Shown: positions 34,946 to 44,039 of the stretch, one piece after another
Numbering within the stretch: the first letter of the stretch is position 1
How the letters are laid out: every line of letters begins with the position of its first letter
NCBI RefSeq assembly: GCF_017377855.1
Contig: NZ_JAFREP010000020.1
Location: forward strand, 170,634-234,633
DNA length: 64,000 nucleotides
Direction of reading: 5' to 3'
DNA from: Acanthopleuribacter pedis
GTDB taxonomy: Bacteria > Acidobacteriota > Holophagae > Acanthopleuribacterales > Acanthopleuribacteraceae
Position numbers and translations under genes: made by a program
The notes under the pieces: generated by a model
What the model was told of the DNA's origin: nothing
What the model saw: the letters and a program-made list of their open reading frames with translations, nothing else
Databases searched by the model: none

Positions 34946-35830
34946 ATGCAACCCTCGCAAGCAACCGAAACCTGGATCGCACGCGCGTGGCACACTCCTT
35001 ACCAACAGGAGACGGTGACGGTCACCGGCTGCCCCATCAACACCCTGCGCTGGGGTAACCCCGACCATCCCGGCGTGCTGCTGGTCCACGGCGGATTGGC
35101 CCATGCCCAGTGGTGGCGCTTCATCGCACCGCTGCTCAGCGAACATTATTATGTGGTCGCCTTGGATTTGAGCGGACACGGCGACAGCGGACACCGCGAC
35201 AGCTACGACGCCCATTGGCTGGAAGAAATCATCACCGTGCGGCACACCGCCGGGTTCAACGGACCGCCGGTCCTGGTCGGCCACAGCATGGGCGGCTTGT
35301 TGTCCGTCGGCGTGAGCGCCTTTTACCCAGACGCATGGCGCGCCACCCTGATCGTCGATTCACCAATCACCGGGTTTAGCGACAAAAACGACCGGAGCGA
35401 TTCACCACGAGGCGGCCCGCGCCGTCGCTGTTACGATTCACTGGAGGCCGGTGTCAAACGCTTTCGCCTGTTGCCGCACCAGCCCTGCGAAAGCGCCGAA
35501 CTCATGGGGTTCATCGCCGCGTCGAGCTTGCGGCGTCAGGAGGAAGGCTGGACCTGGAAATTCGATCCCCATGTTTTTGAAACCTCCGACCGTCGCCCAA
35601 CCGCCCCGCTGCTGAACCATATCCGTTGTCCCTGGTGGCTGGTGCGCGGCGAACAATCACGGGTGGTGAAACCCGATATTGAGCAGGCGGTACGCGAACT
35701 GGGGTTGGCGGCGGTTCCGGTGATTTCGATTCCGCGCGCTCACCATCATTTATTGTTGGATCAGCCCTTGGCCTTCATTACGTTGCTGCGAACCTTCCTA
35801 GCCCTTCACCAACCCACGGCGCCGGCGTAA
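34946..35830 (+). CDS. alpha/beta hydrolase
   Basis: 294 residues from ATG 34946, with AAGGAG seven bases upstream. Motifs in order: LLVHGGLAHAQWW (oxyanion loop), VVALDLSGHGDSG, and the nucleophile elbow LVGHSMGGLLSV (Ser near 117). A catalytic Asp is plausible in the cap-side loop, and His in RAHHHLLLD near the end. Full-length fold, no signal peptide, so cytosolic. An esterase, lipase or epoxide-hydrolase-like role is possible; substrate not predictable. Its stop is followed after two bases by the JmjC-like gene, so the two are probably co-transcribed. Confidence 0.85.
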   Translation: MQPSQATETWIARAWHTPYQQETVTVTGCPINTLRWGNPDHPGVLLVHGGLAHAQWWRFIAPLLSEHYYVVALDLSGHGDSGHRDSYDAHWLEEIITVRHTAGFNGPPVLVGHSMGGLLSVGVSAFYPDAWRATLIVDSPITGFSDKNDRSDSPRGGPRRRCYDSLEAGVKRFRLLPHQPCESAELMGFIAASSLRRQEEGWTWKFDPHVFETSDRRPTAPLLNHIRCPWWLVRGEQSRVVKPDIEQAVRELGLAAVPVISIPRAHHHLLLDQPLAFITLLRTFLALHQPTAPA

Positions 35831-35832
35831 CC

Positions 35833-36690
35833 ATGCGCACGGGGGATCCCATTGAACGCGTCGGCACCTTGGACAAGGACGTGTTCCTCGAAGAATACGC
35901 GGAAGTGGGCCGGCCGTTGATCATCACGGATTTGATCGAAGCCTGGCCGGCACGGCACGATTGGAATCCCGAGTACCTGATTGAACGCTGCGGCGACCAC
36001 CGCTTCAACCTCGACAACCAAAACTTCACCGCCGAAACCCTGTTCACCCGTTTGACCCAACCCGGCGAAGCACCCACGCCCTACCTCCACAACCATTATT
36101 TGGAAGAACAGCTACCGCACTTACCCGCCGACGTCACGCCGATGCCGGAACTGCTCAGGGACAACTGGTTGTGGCATCCCCGCCTACCGCGCCATCCGCT
36201 GAGCCGCAAGGGACGGATCGGCTTGTTTATCGGCGGACCGGGCAGCGCGTTTCCCGTGCTCCATCGCGATAACTTTCACACCCATGCCTTCATTTTCCAG
36301 ATCTACGGCACCAAAAGGGTGTGGCTCTACCATCCCAATCAAAGCGAATTCCTCTATGTCCATCCCTTAATCCCCTGCCACTCGACCATCGAGGCCCCCC
36401 ACCAACTGGACAGGACCCGATACCCTGACTTCGCCAAGGCCAAACCCTTAACGGCCACCCTGGCGCCGGGCGAAACCTTGTTTGTGCCCGATAACTGGTG
36501 GCATGCAACCTACATGGAGGACCTGTCGATTTCGCTTTCGCTGAACATGCTCAACCACACCAATTTCAAAGGTTTCGCCGCCGACTGCCGCCGCGAATGG
36601 CAACGCGTCTCCCCGATCAAAGCCTGGCTGCGCTACTTGCGCCTGCGAGCCTTCGCCGCGCGCGTCACCCGCACGCAAGCCGCCGGCTAG
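35833..36690 (+). CDS. cupin-8/JmjC-like oxygenase
   Basis: 285 residues from ATG 35833, two bases after the hydrolase stop. The N-terminus (RPLIITDLIEAWPARHDW) is typical of the cupin-8 fold. The iron motif HxD reads FPVLHRDNFHTHAF (His about 142), and the distal His is in FVPDNWWHATYM. Fe(II)/2-oxoglutarate dioxygenases of this family hydroxylate proteins or small molecules. The active-site set looks complete. Cytosolic. Target unknown; co-transcription with an alpha/beta hydrolase is the only context. Confidence 0.82.
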   Translation: MRTGDPIERVGTLDKDVFLEEYAEVGRPLIITDLIEAWPARHDWNPEYLIERCGDHRFNLDNQNFTAETLFTRLTQPGEAPTPYLHNHYLEEQLPHLPADVTPMPELLRDNWLWHPRLPRHPLSRKGRIGLFIGGPGSAFPVLHRDNFHTHAFIFQIYGTKRVWLYHPNQSEFLYVHPLIPCHSTIEAPHQLDRTRYPDFAKAKPLTATLAPGETLFVPDNWWHATYMEDLSISLSLNMLNHTNFKGFAADCRREWQRVSPIKAWLRYLRLRAFAARVTRTQAAG

Positions 36691-36779
36691 CCTCGCCGCG
36701 GCAATCTGCTTCGATTTTTTTTGACATGTTCGCCGGCCTCGGTCATCTTGAATGGCAACGCAACCGCTGAGGTGTTGGT

Positions 36780-39167
36780 TTGATACGCTCCCTGGTTCGG
36801 CACCCTCATTTCCGCAAAACCCTGTGGCTCCTCGGTTTGACGACCGCGCTCGCCTTGTTTCTCTTTTGGCGCTGCTTACCCGATCCGCTTTTTCGCAAAC
36901 CCTACGCAACCGTGGTCGAGGATCGGGACGGCCGCTTGCTCGGCGCACGCATTGCCGGCGACCAGCAATGGCGGTTCCCGCGCGCTCAGGTCGTCCCCGA
37001 AAAATTCGCCGCCGCGTTGATTACCTTTGAAGACAAACGTTTTTACGCGCATCCCGGCGTCGACCCGCTCGCCGTGGCCCGCGCGGTCCGCCTCAACCTC
37101 GGCCGGGGACGGGTGGTCAGCGGCGCCAGTACCCTGACCATGCAGGTCATTCGTCTCGCGCGCGACGGCCAACCGCGTCGCCTCAGCGAAAAACTGATCG
37201 AAGCGATTTGGGCGACCCGGCTGGAACTGGCCGTCGACAAAGCAGAAATCCTGGGGCTGTACGCGGCCCACGCGCCGTTCGGTGGCAACGTGGTCGGGCT
37301 CGAAGCAGCCGCGTGGCGCTATTTTAAGCGCGCGCCCGCGCAATTATCCTGGGCCGAATCGGCCACCTTGGCGGTGTTGCCCAACAACCCGGCCCTGATT
37401 CACCCGGGCCGTAACCGCGATGCGCTTTTGGCCAAACGCAACCGTCTGTTAACCCGCCTGCACGAACGTGGCCTGTTTGACACGGTCACCTTGAGCCTGG
37501 CCAAAAGCGAGCCGCTGCCCGAGAAACCCTATCCCCTGCCCCGCTTGGCCGAGCATTTGGTGGACGGTTACCACGGGCGGCTGCCCAACGGCGGGCGCGT
37601 GGCGACCACGCTGCAAACCCCGCTGCAGCGCAACGCACAAGCCGTGATCAACCGTTTCCAAAAGAAGTTGGAGGAAAACGGGGTGTACAATGCGGCGGCC
37701 TTGATCCTCGATAACCGGGACAAATCCGTGCAGGCCTACATCGGCAACAGCACCACCCCGCTACGGCCGAGGGAGCGGGGCAACCACGGCCGCGCCGTCG
37801 ATGTTGTGCCCGCCCCGCGCAGCACCGGCAGCACCTTGAAACCCTTCTTGTACGCGGAGGCGTTGGACGCCGGCTTGATCCTGCCCTGGAGCCTGGTGCG
37901 CGATGTCCCCAGCCATTTCGGCAGTTACCAACCCGAAAATTTCGACAGCGAATACAGCGGGGCGGTACCGGCGGATCGCGCCCTGGCCCGCTCACTCAAC
38001 ATCCCCGCGGTGCGCTTGCAGAACCAACTCACCAGCCTGCGTTTTCACGAAACCTTACGCGCGGTGGGCATGACCCACCTAACCAAACCCCCGCAACACT
38101 ACGGGCTCACCCTCAGCCTAGGCGGCGCCGAGAGCAGTTTGTGGGAGCTGGCCGGGATGTACGCGGGCATCGCCTGGACACTCAATCAGGAGGTGCGGCG
38201 ACCCAGCCAAAAGGCCGCGTGGCGCGCGCCGCACCTCCAGCGCGACGCGTCCTCCCCGGCCGAAACCGGCACGAGCGAACAGGCCGCGTTGAGCCGAGCG
38301 GCGCTGTGGCAGGTCACCGAGGCCCTGACCCAGGTGGACCGGCCGGAAAGCCACGGCCTGTGGCGCTATTTCAGCTCGGCACGCAAGGTGGCGTGGAAAA
38401 CCGGCACCAGCTTCGGGTTCCGCGATGCCTGGTCCATCGGCTACACGCCGCGGTATACCGTGGCCGTTTGGGTGGGGAACGCGGACGGCGAAGGTCGGCC
38501 GGGTTTGACCGGGGTCAGCACCGCCGCACCGATTATGTTTGAGTTATTCCACTTGTTGCCGCGCGAAAATACTTGGTTCGCAAAACCCCACGACGCCATG
38601 GTTTCCATTGCCGTGTGCAACACGAGCGGTTACCGCGCGGCCACGGTCTGCCCGACCACAACGCGACGGGATGTGGCGCGCGGCGGATTACGGGTACCAA
38701 GCTGCCGGTACCACCACCGTATTCACCTCGACCCCACCGGACGCTACCGCGCCGACAGCGCCTGTTTCTCGCCCAGTGACCTAAAACAAGAAACCCGCTT
38801 CGTGCTGCCGCCGGTCGAGGCGTTTTACTACCAGCAGGAACACAGCGATTACCGCCCCTTACCGCCCTTGCACCCCGACTGCGCCGAGGCCGGTACGGGC
38901 GGGGCCAACATGGCCCTGGTTTACCCGCGCAAACAAACGCGCATCCAAATCCCGATCCGACTGGACGGGACCCGCGGAACCGCGGTGCTCAAAGCCGTGC
39001 ATCGCCGCCCGGAAACCCGCATTTTCTGGCATCTCAACGAACGGTACCTGGGCGTCACCAGTTCGTTCCACCAAATGCCGGTCCAGCCGGAACAGGGCCG
39101 CCACCGACTGGTCCTGCTCGACGAACACGGCGAACGATTGGAACAGGAATTCACGGTAGCACGCTAG
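36780..39167 (+). CDS. pbpC: penicillin-binding protein 1C
   Basis: 795 residues from TTG 36780, with GAGG seven bases upstream. Membrane anchor at about 13-30. Glycosyltransferase 51 domain (about 50-215) with TFEDKRFYAHPGVD (catalytic Glu near 83) and STLTMQVIRLA. Transpeptidase domain with SxxK as STLK (Ser about 350), SLN, and KTGTSFGF (Lys about 540). C-terminal BiPBP_C-like beta domain (about 690-795). Bifunctional peptidoglycan synthase of the PBP1C class. The alpha-2-macroglobulin-like gene often paired with pbpC is not in the window. Full length, no defects seen. Confidence 0.93.
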   Translation: MIRSLVRHPHFRKTLWLLGLTTALALFLFWRCLPDPLFRKPYATVVEDRDGRLLGARIAGDQQWRFPRAQVVPEKFAAALITFEDKRFYAHPGVDPLAVARAVRLNLGRGRVVSGASTLTMQVIRLARDGQPRRLSEKLIEAIWATRLELAVDKAEILGLYAAHAPFGGNVVGLEAAAWRYFKRAPAQLSWAESATLAVLPNNPALIHPGRNRDALLAKRNRLLTRLHERGLFDTVTLSLAKSEPLPEKPYPLPRLAEHLVDGYHGRLPNGGRVATTLQTPLQRNAQAVINRFQKKLEENGVYNAAALILDNRDKSVQAYIGNSTTPLRPRERGNHGRAVDVVPAPRSTGSTLKPFLYAEALDAGLILPWSLVRDVPSHFGSYQPENFDSEYSGAVPADRALARSLNIPAVRLQNQLTSLRFHETLRAVGMTHLTKPPQHYGLTLSLGGAESSLWELAGMYAGIAWTLNQEVRRPSQKAAWRAPHLQRDASSPAETGTSEQAALSRAALWQVTEALTQVDRPESHGLWRYFSSARKVAWKTGTSFGFRDAWSIGYTPRYTVAVWVGNADGEGRPGLTGVSTAAPIMFELFHLLPRENTWFAKPHDAMVSIAVCNTSGYRAATVCPTTTRRDVARGGLRVPSCRYHHRIHLDPTGRYRADSACFSPSDLKQETRFVLPPVEAFYYQQEHSDYRPLPPLHPDCAEAGTGGANMALVYPRKQTRIQIPIRLDGTRGTAVLKAVHRRPETRIFWHLNERYLGVTSSFHQMPVQPEQGRHRLVLLDEHGERLEQEFTVAR

Positions 39168-39256
39168 CCGGCCCACTTTTCTTCCCGTCCGCGCCGCAAA
39201 AGGCTAAAATCGGCGCGTGGTTGTCACAACCCACACCCACCTTTCGCAGAGGCGCC

Positions 39257-40369
39257 ATGCAGATTACGCCCAACGTTCGCCGCATTACCAATCGCCTTAG
39301 CCGTCCGGTGCTGGCCTTTTTCCGCATGCCCGGTTCGCGCGGGTTCGGCGCCTTGATCTTCACCTTTCTGATGATTTTTGTCGGGGCGGTGGTCGACCTC
39401 AAACTCAATTACCGCGACCCAGGTACGGGCGCCGGTCTCGATTGGGTCAGTTCCGTCTACACCGTGTTCATGTTGCTTGTGTTTGAATCCCCGTTGCCTT
39501 TCCCCAAGGCGGGTTTGGCACGTTTGGCCTTTTTCCTGGTGCCGATCTCCGGCTTTTTGGTGCTGGGCCAAGGTATCTTTCGATTGGGCAACACTTTATT
39601 AAAACGAGATTTATGGGAAGCTGCCATGGCGTCAACGTACAACGATCACATCATTATTTGCGGCTTGGGTCGCATCAGCCAGCGCGTGATTGAACGCGTC
39701 CGCGACCTCGATCACGAGGTGGTCGTGATTGAGTCTGATCCCGACAACGAGTACATCGAACACTTTCGCAATCAAAAGATTCCGGTCATCATCGGCGACG
39801 CCCACAAACCGGAGATCCTCGCCCAAGCCAACATCCAAGATGCCGAATCGATTGTGCCCTGCACCAGCGACGACATGACCAACCTGAGCATCGCGCTGGA
39901 AGCACGGCGCATGGTGCCCGAACTCAAGATCGTCCTGCGCATGGCCGACACCCGTTTGGCCGAAAACGTGCGCACCGGGTTCGACATCCACACCGCCTTC
40001 AGCATCCCCGACATCGCGGCCCCGGCCTTTGCCGCCGCCTCGACCAAAGCGCCACTGGACCACGCCATCGCCTTCGATGTGGGCCAAAACCGCAACCTGA
40101 TCACCATCACCGAATTCAACCTGGTCCCCGAATCCAGCCTGGTCGGCTGCACCGTTGGTCAGTTGGAAGACGAATTCGAAGTCGCGGTCCTCGCGCTCAG
40201 CCGCAAAGGCGAGTTCCAACTCCACCCACGCGACGAGGTAATGTTGTTGGCAGGCTGTAGTTTTGTGGTTTCGGCCACGATTGAAACCCTCAACAAGCTG
40301 GCCCAACTCACCCCGCCCACCCGCGAATACGAACACTACCTCAAAGGCCAATGGCACATCAAAACCTGA
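39257..40369 (+). CDS. two-helix channel-like protein with TrkA-N/RCK domain
   Basis: 370 residues from ATG 39257, with AGAGG four bases upstream (TTG 39221 is possible). Membrane helices at about 32-50 and 78-103 flank a pore-like segment DWVSSVYTVFMLLVFESPLPFP. The potassium filter TVGYG is absent. A cytoplasmic RCK unit follows: IIICGLGRISQRVIERV (NAD or nucleotide site), VVVIESDP, VIIGDAHKPEIL, and then a TrkA-C-like domain. The architecture is that of MthK/Kch-type potassium channels, but ion selectivity is doubtful. It could be a channel for another ion, or a sensor. Confidence 0.78.
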   Translation: MQITPNVRRITNRLSRPVLAFFRMPGSRGFGALIFTFLMIFVGAVVDLKLNYRDPGTGAGLDWVSSVYTVFMLLVFESPLPFPKAGLARLAFFLVPISGFLVLGQGIFRLGNTLLKRDLWEAAMASTYNDHIIICGLGRISQRVIERVRDLDHEVVVIESDPDNEYIEHFRNQKIPVIIGDAHKPEILAQANIQDAESIVPCTSDDMTNLSIALEARRMVPELKIVLRMADTRLAENVRTGFDIHTAFSIPDIAAPAFAAASTKAPLDHAIAFDVGQNRNLITITEFNLVPESSLVGCTVGQLEDEFEVAVLALSRKGEFQLHPRDEVMLLAGCSFVVSATIETLNKLAQLTPPTREYEHYLKGQWHIKT

Positions 40370-40389
40370 CCCCACTTGGAGGACGTTCC

Positions 40390-40809
40390 ATGGAATTTAA
40401 ACAACTCGATTCGTTCTTGCGCGACCTACCCGCCGTTACGGTTGACATCAAATGGGAAAACAATTTGGTGTACAGCGTGGGCGATAAAATGTTTGCCGTC
40501 ACGCGGGTGACCAAAACCTGTAGCGCCGAGGCGCCGGTGGTCGACGGCGAGGACGGCGTCCCCCGCCTCTCTTTTAAAACCGAACCCGGCCTGTTCGATA
40601 TCCTCACCCAAAAAGAGGGCATCCAACCCGCGCCCTACCTCGCCCGCTACAAATGGGTGCTGCTCGAGCGTATCGATGTGCTCCAACCCGATCAGCTTTG
40701 CGATATGTTGCGTATGGCCCACCGGCTGACCCTCGAGAAACTGAGCAAAAAGAAACAAAAAGAACTGCTGGCCGGCCACCCATCAGGACAAAAGAGGTCT
40801 CTCCCATGA
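40390..40809 (+). CDS. MmcQ/YjbR family DNA-binding-fold protein
   Basis: 139 residues from ATG 40390, with GGAGG seven bases upstream, 20 bp after the channel gene. The YjbR pattern is clear: KWENNLVYSVGDKMFAVTRV, LSFKTEPGLFDILTQ, and PAPYLARYKWVLLE. The fold resembles a MotA/RNase-like domain said to bind DNA (mutator context in MmcQ), but activity is uncertain. It overlaps the next gene by four bases (ATGA), so both are translated together. Confidence 0.88.
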   Translation: MEFKQLDSFLRDLPAVTVDIKWENNLVYSVGDKMFAVTRVTKTCSAEAPVVDGEDGVPRLSFKTEPGLFDILTQKEGIQPAPYLARYKWVLLERIDVLQPDQLCDMLRMAHRLTLEKLSKKKQKELLAGHPSGQKRSLP

Positions 40810-41270
40810 ATGAACCCCACGATTCTTTTAGCCGCACCTACCAAGTTGAATGGCAAGACATCGATTTCAACGGGCACATGCGCAACACGGCCTACTTTGA
40901 ACGGGCGAGCCACTTGCGCGTGTGTTTCCTCAGCGAACACGGCTTTTCAGCCGAACGCTTCGCCCAGCTCCGTATCGGCCCGGTCGTGTTCCAAGACACC
41001 ATGCAGTATTTTAAGGAATCCCACCTGATGGATAGCTATCGCGTCCACCTGCAAATCGCCGCCCTCAGCGAAGACGCGCGCCGTTTCTCCCTGCTCAACC
41101 GCTTCTTCAATGAATCCGGTGAACCCCTGGCCCAACTCCAAAGCGACGGCGCCTGGCTGGACCTCAAAGCACGCAAAACCCGCGTCCCCCCGGAAGAACT
41201 CGCCGACGCGATGAAATGGATGCCGCGCGCTGAATCTTTCCAATGGCTACCCGCCAAACAAGCACGGTAA
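40806..41270 (+). CDS. acyl-CoA thioesterase (hotdog fold, 4HBT type)
   Basis: 154 residues from ATG 40806, which overlaps the YjbR stop as ATGA and has AGAGG upstream; the longer frame from 40653 is a shadow. The hotdog motif reads VEWQDIDFNGHMRNTAYFERA, equivalent to the DxxGHxNN segment of 4-hydroxybenzoyl-CoA-like thioesterases, with the likely catalytic Asp there. Cytosolic. It probably hydrolyses acyl-CoA thioesters; chain length is unknown. Coupling with YjbR looks incidental. Confidence 0.85.
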   Translation: MNEPHDSFSRTYQVEWQDIDFNGHMRNTAYFERASHLRVCFLSEHGFSAERFAQLRIGPVVFQDTMQYFKESHLMDSYRVHLQIAALSEDARRFSLLNRFFNESGEPLAQLQSDGAWLDLKARKTRVPPEELADAMKWMPRAESFQWLPAKQAR

Positions 41271-41458
41271 CCGTGGTTCGGATTTCATCAGCATATGCCT
41301 CACGGTTCCCACGAGAAAAGCGCGAAGCGCAAGCGCCACTTGCGTTATTGAGGTGTCGACCCGAATGGGTCAAGGATACTCTCGCTTTACGGCAATCTAC
41401 GCTAGAATAACGGCACTTTCGCGGCCCGCGGGTCGCAAAACCGGGAGTGTACCAAGCC

Positions 41459-42508
41459 TTGGCAGCAACGATTTTTTTGGGCGTTGAATCGTCCTGTGAC
41501 GATACCTCCATTGCGGTGATCAACAACGAGGGCACCATTCTCGCCAACGTGGTTTCCTCGCAAATCAAAGAACACGCGCCCTTCGGCGGGGTGGTCCCCG
41601 AATTGGCGAGCCGCGCCCACCTTCGCAACATCCCCGTGGTGTTCCAACAAGCCATGGACCAAGCCCAAATCGGCCTGGACGACATCGATGTGGTCGCGGT
41701 GACCCACGGGCCCGGTCTGATTGGGTCCCTGCTCGTCGGGGTCAACTTCGCCAAATCACTGGCCTTCGGGCGCAACCTGCCGCTGGTCCCGGTCAACCAC
41801 ATCCGCGGCCATATTCGCGCCTTGTTTTTGGAGCATGGCGACCTGCCCCTGCCCGCGCTGACCCTGATCGTTTCCGGCGGCCACACCCACCTGTTCCTGG
41901 TGGAAACCCCGGACCATTTTGTGTTGCTCGCCAAAACCCGCGACGACGCGGCGGGCGAAGCGTTTGACAAATTGGCAAAAATGCTGGATCTCGGCTTTCC
42001 CGGCGGCGCCATTGTCGACAAGCTGGCCCAAAGCGGCGACCCCAAGGCGTTCCCCTTCAACATGCCGCGTTTTAGCGACGGCGCGCTGGACTACAGTTTT
42101 AGCGGTCTCAAAACCGCGGCGGCCCACCAATTACGCCGCGATCCACAACGCTTCTCCGAACCAGAGGGTCAGGCGATCCGCGATCTGTGCGCCTCGTTCC
42201 AATCGGCGGTGGTACGCCACCTACTGCAACGCGTGCGCCAAGCACTAAAAGTCGAAAAGGTCGCCTCGCTCTCACTGGGCGGCGGGGTCGCCTGCAACAG
42301 TCATTTGCGCCAGTCCTTCCGCGAATTGGGCGACAAATATCGCCTGCCGACCTACATCACAGCCCCCAAGCTCAGTACCGACAACGCGGCCATGATCGCG
42401 GCGGAAGGCCGTCACCTCTTTCAGCAAGGGATCACCGGCAGCCTCGACCTCAACCCCGAGGTACGCCTCAACGCCTTCGATGAAGTGCGCCTGTTAACGG
42501 GTCGTTAA
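41459..42508 (+). CDS. tsaD: tRNA N6-adenosine threonylcarbamoyltransferase
   Basis: 349 residues. TTG 41459 is chosen because GGGAG lies 11 bases upstream and gives the expected start AATIFLGVESSCDDTSIAV; GTG 41447 adds four residues. Universal TsaD motifs: ESSCDDTS, HGPGLIGSLLVG, VNHIRGHI (metal His pair), SGGHTHLFLVE, and DDAAGEAFDKLA. It installs threonylcarbamoyl on A37 of ANN-decoding tRNAs with TsaB/E/C, not in the window. Essential in most bacteria. Full length. The DUF72 gene starts at the next base after its stop. Confidence 0.95.
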   Translation: MAATIFLGVESSCDDTSIAVINNEGTILANVVSSQIKEHAPFGGVVPELASRAHLRNIPVVFQQAMDQAQIGLDDIDVVAVTHGPGLIGSLLVGVNFAKSLAFGRNLPLVPVNHIRGHIRALFLEHGDLPLPALTLIVSGGHTHLFLVETPDHFVLLAKTRDDAAGEAFDKLAKMLDLGFPGGAIVDKLAQSGDPKAFPFNMPRFSDGALDYSFSGLKTAAAHQLRRDPQRFSEPEGQAIRDLCASFQSAVVRHLLQRVRQALKVEKVASLSLGGGVACNSHLRQSFRELGDKYRLPTYITAPKLSTDNAAMIAAEGRHLFQQGITGSLDLNPEVRLNAFDEVRLLTGR

Positions 42509-43387
42509 ATGGCCGATTCCAACCCGCTTTTTTATTCCGGCTGCCCGATGTGGGCCAACCGCGATTGGGTCGGGCGATTTTTCCGTTCCGACTGCAAACC
42601 CCGCGATTACCTGCGCCAGTACGCCTCGGTCTTTAACAGTGTCGAGGGCAACACCACCTTCTACGCCTTGCCCAAGGCCGACACGGTGTTGCAGTGGCGC
42701 GATGCGGTACCGGCCCATTTCCGGTTCTGCTTCAAATTTCCGCGCATCGTTTCCCACGACCTGCAACTGCTCGAGACCGATGCCGAATGCGATGCCTTTT
42801 TCACGCGCCTGCTGCCCTTGGGCCGCAAGCTGGGACCGTTTTTTTTGCAGTTGCCGCCCTCGTTTTGCGACGGCGAACGGCTGTTCACCTTCCTCTCGCG
42901 CCTGCCGCGCGACTTTGAGTACGCGGTGGAAGTACGCCATCCCCAATGGTTCCAGCCTGACTGGGAACGTGCCCTCGACCAGATGTTGATCGGTCAAGGT
43001 GTGAGCCGCGTCTTTTTTGATACCCATCGTTTGATGGCGTTGCGCGATGTGGACGCGGCCATTGCCACGGCCCAACGCAAAAAACCCACGGTGCCGCGCC
43101 GAACGCACCCGGTGGGTTCGACGCCGATCCTGCGTTTTGTCGGCGATCCCCACATCGAAAACGACGACGCGGTGGTCGCGGATTGGGCCGCGCACGTGGC
43201 CGCCTGGATCAGGCAGGGGCGACGGCCGTTTGTGTTCCTGCACCAAGCGCCCGACGACGAACGCGCCCCGGAATTGGGGCGCCGCTTTCACCAAATCCTG
43301 CGCAAACAACTCGCGGCGGTCGCACCCGAGCCGGAATGGCCGGTCGAGAGCGAACCGCCGCAAGAAGAGCAGTTGTCTTTGTTTTAG
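42509..43387 (+). CDS. DUF72 domain protein
   Basis: 292 residues from ATG 42509, the base right after the tsaD stop, so translation is coupled. DUF72 (YecE-like TIM barrel) motifs are visible: YSGCPMWANRDWVGRFF, YASVFNSVEGNTTFYALP, FRFCFKFPRIVSHD, EVRHPQWF, and FVFLHQAPDDERAPELGRRF near the end. Function unresolved; an iron-sulfur or nuclease role has been suggested for relatives, which I cannot judge from sequence. Cytosolic. Confidence 0.9.
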   Translation: MADSNPLFYSGCPMWANRDWVGRFFRSDCKPRDYLRQYASVFNSVEGNTTFYALPKADTVLQWRDAVPAHFRFCFKFPRIVSHDLQLLETDAECDAFFTRLLPLGRKLGPFFLQLPPSFCDGERLFTFLSRLPRDFEYAVEVRHPQWFQPDWERALDQMLIGQGVSRVFFDTHRLMALRDVDAAIATAQRKKPTVPRRTHPVGSTPILRFVGDPHIENDDAVVADWAAHVAAWIRQGRRPFVFLHQAPDDERAPELGRRFHQILRKQLAAVAPEPEWPVESEPPQEEQLSLF

Positions 43388-43393
43388 AAAGGG

Positions 43394-43765
43394 TTAGCCG
43401 TAGTGCATGCTGAGGGTCAGCATCTTGGGAACCCGATTCAGCACCCACAAGCCGAAAGGCAAGAAGATCACGGTCAAAACCAGCGCGTAACCCACGACCA
43501 AAGCGGCCATGCCCAGCGTCCAGCCAATCACAAAAAACCAGACGATGCGCAACAAAAGCGGCAATTCCTCGGAAGGATGGGTGTGGTCGCTGTACACTTC
43601 CTCACCGGGTTCGCGCAGGAACACAAAAGTCGGTAATCGGTTGAGCAGGACCACGCCAAAGGGTAATCCAATAATGGTGGAACAGAGCAGGTAACCCAAA
43701 ATGGCGGCCAATCCGCCGAACCACCAGCCAATGGTTAAAAAGTAGAGTAACTGCAAAATCAACAT
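43394..43765 (-). CDS. YccF domain membrane protein
   Basis: 123 residues from ATG 43765, with AGGAGG five bases upstream; the frame to 43831 lacks a site. Two YccF repeats are visible, each a pair of hydrophobic segments ending in a GxPFGxxxLNRxP turn: FTIG-type WWFGGLAAILGYLL with IIGLPFGVVLLNRLP, then VIGWTLGMAALVVGYALV with IFLPFGLWVLNRVP. Inner membrane, about four helices. Function unknown. It converges with the DUF72 gene, six bases between stops. Confidence 0.88.
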   Translation of the reverse strand: MLILQLLYFLTIGWWFGGLAAILGYLLCSTIIGLPFGVVLLNRLPTFVFLREPGEEVYSDHTHPSEELPLLLRIVWFFVIGWTLGMAALVVGYALVLTVIFLPFGLWVLNRVPKMLTLSMHYG

Positions 43766-43947
43766 GGCTTCCTCCTGATGCCGGGTTGAACATCCGCGGT
43801 TCAAAAAGAGACGCGCGGCGAACCGCACCAACCACCCTTGGTGCAGTTCCTATGATCCGCCTGTCGATCCCGCCGACAAACAGTCGGACGGTCTAACGGG
43901 CGAGGCCGCTATTTGGTTTATCGGCACAAAGCGCGAAAAAGTTGCCG

Positions 43948-43975
43948 GCCGGCAGCCGTAAAAAACGGCGCCGGC
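43948..43975 (-). terminator. hairpin downstream of the pseudokinase gene
   Basis: GCCGGC-A-GCCGT (43948-43959) pairs with ACGGCGCCGGC (43965-43975) with one bulged base and a short A-rich loop. It is 65 bp past the stop at 44040 on the minus strand. Terminator function is plausible; the T run is in the loop on that strand. Confidence 0.4.
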
Positions 43976-44039
43976 TACAAACAACCCGCCAAAAGAGACC
44001 CACCCTGCAAGGCGCAAGGGCGCGCAACAAGGGCCGAAT

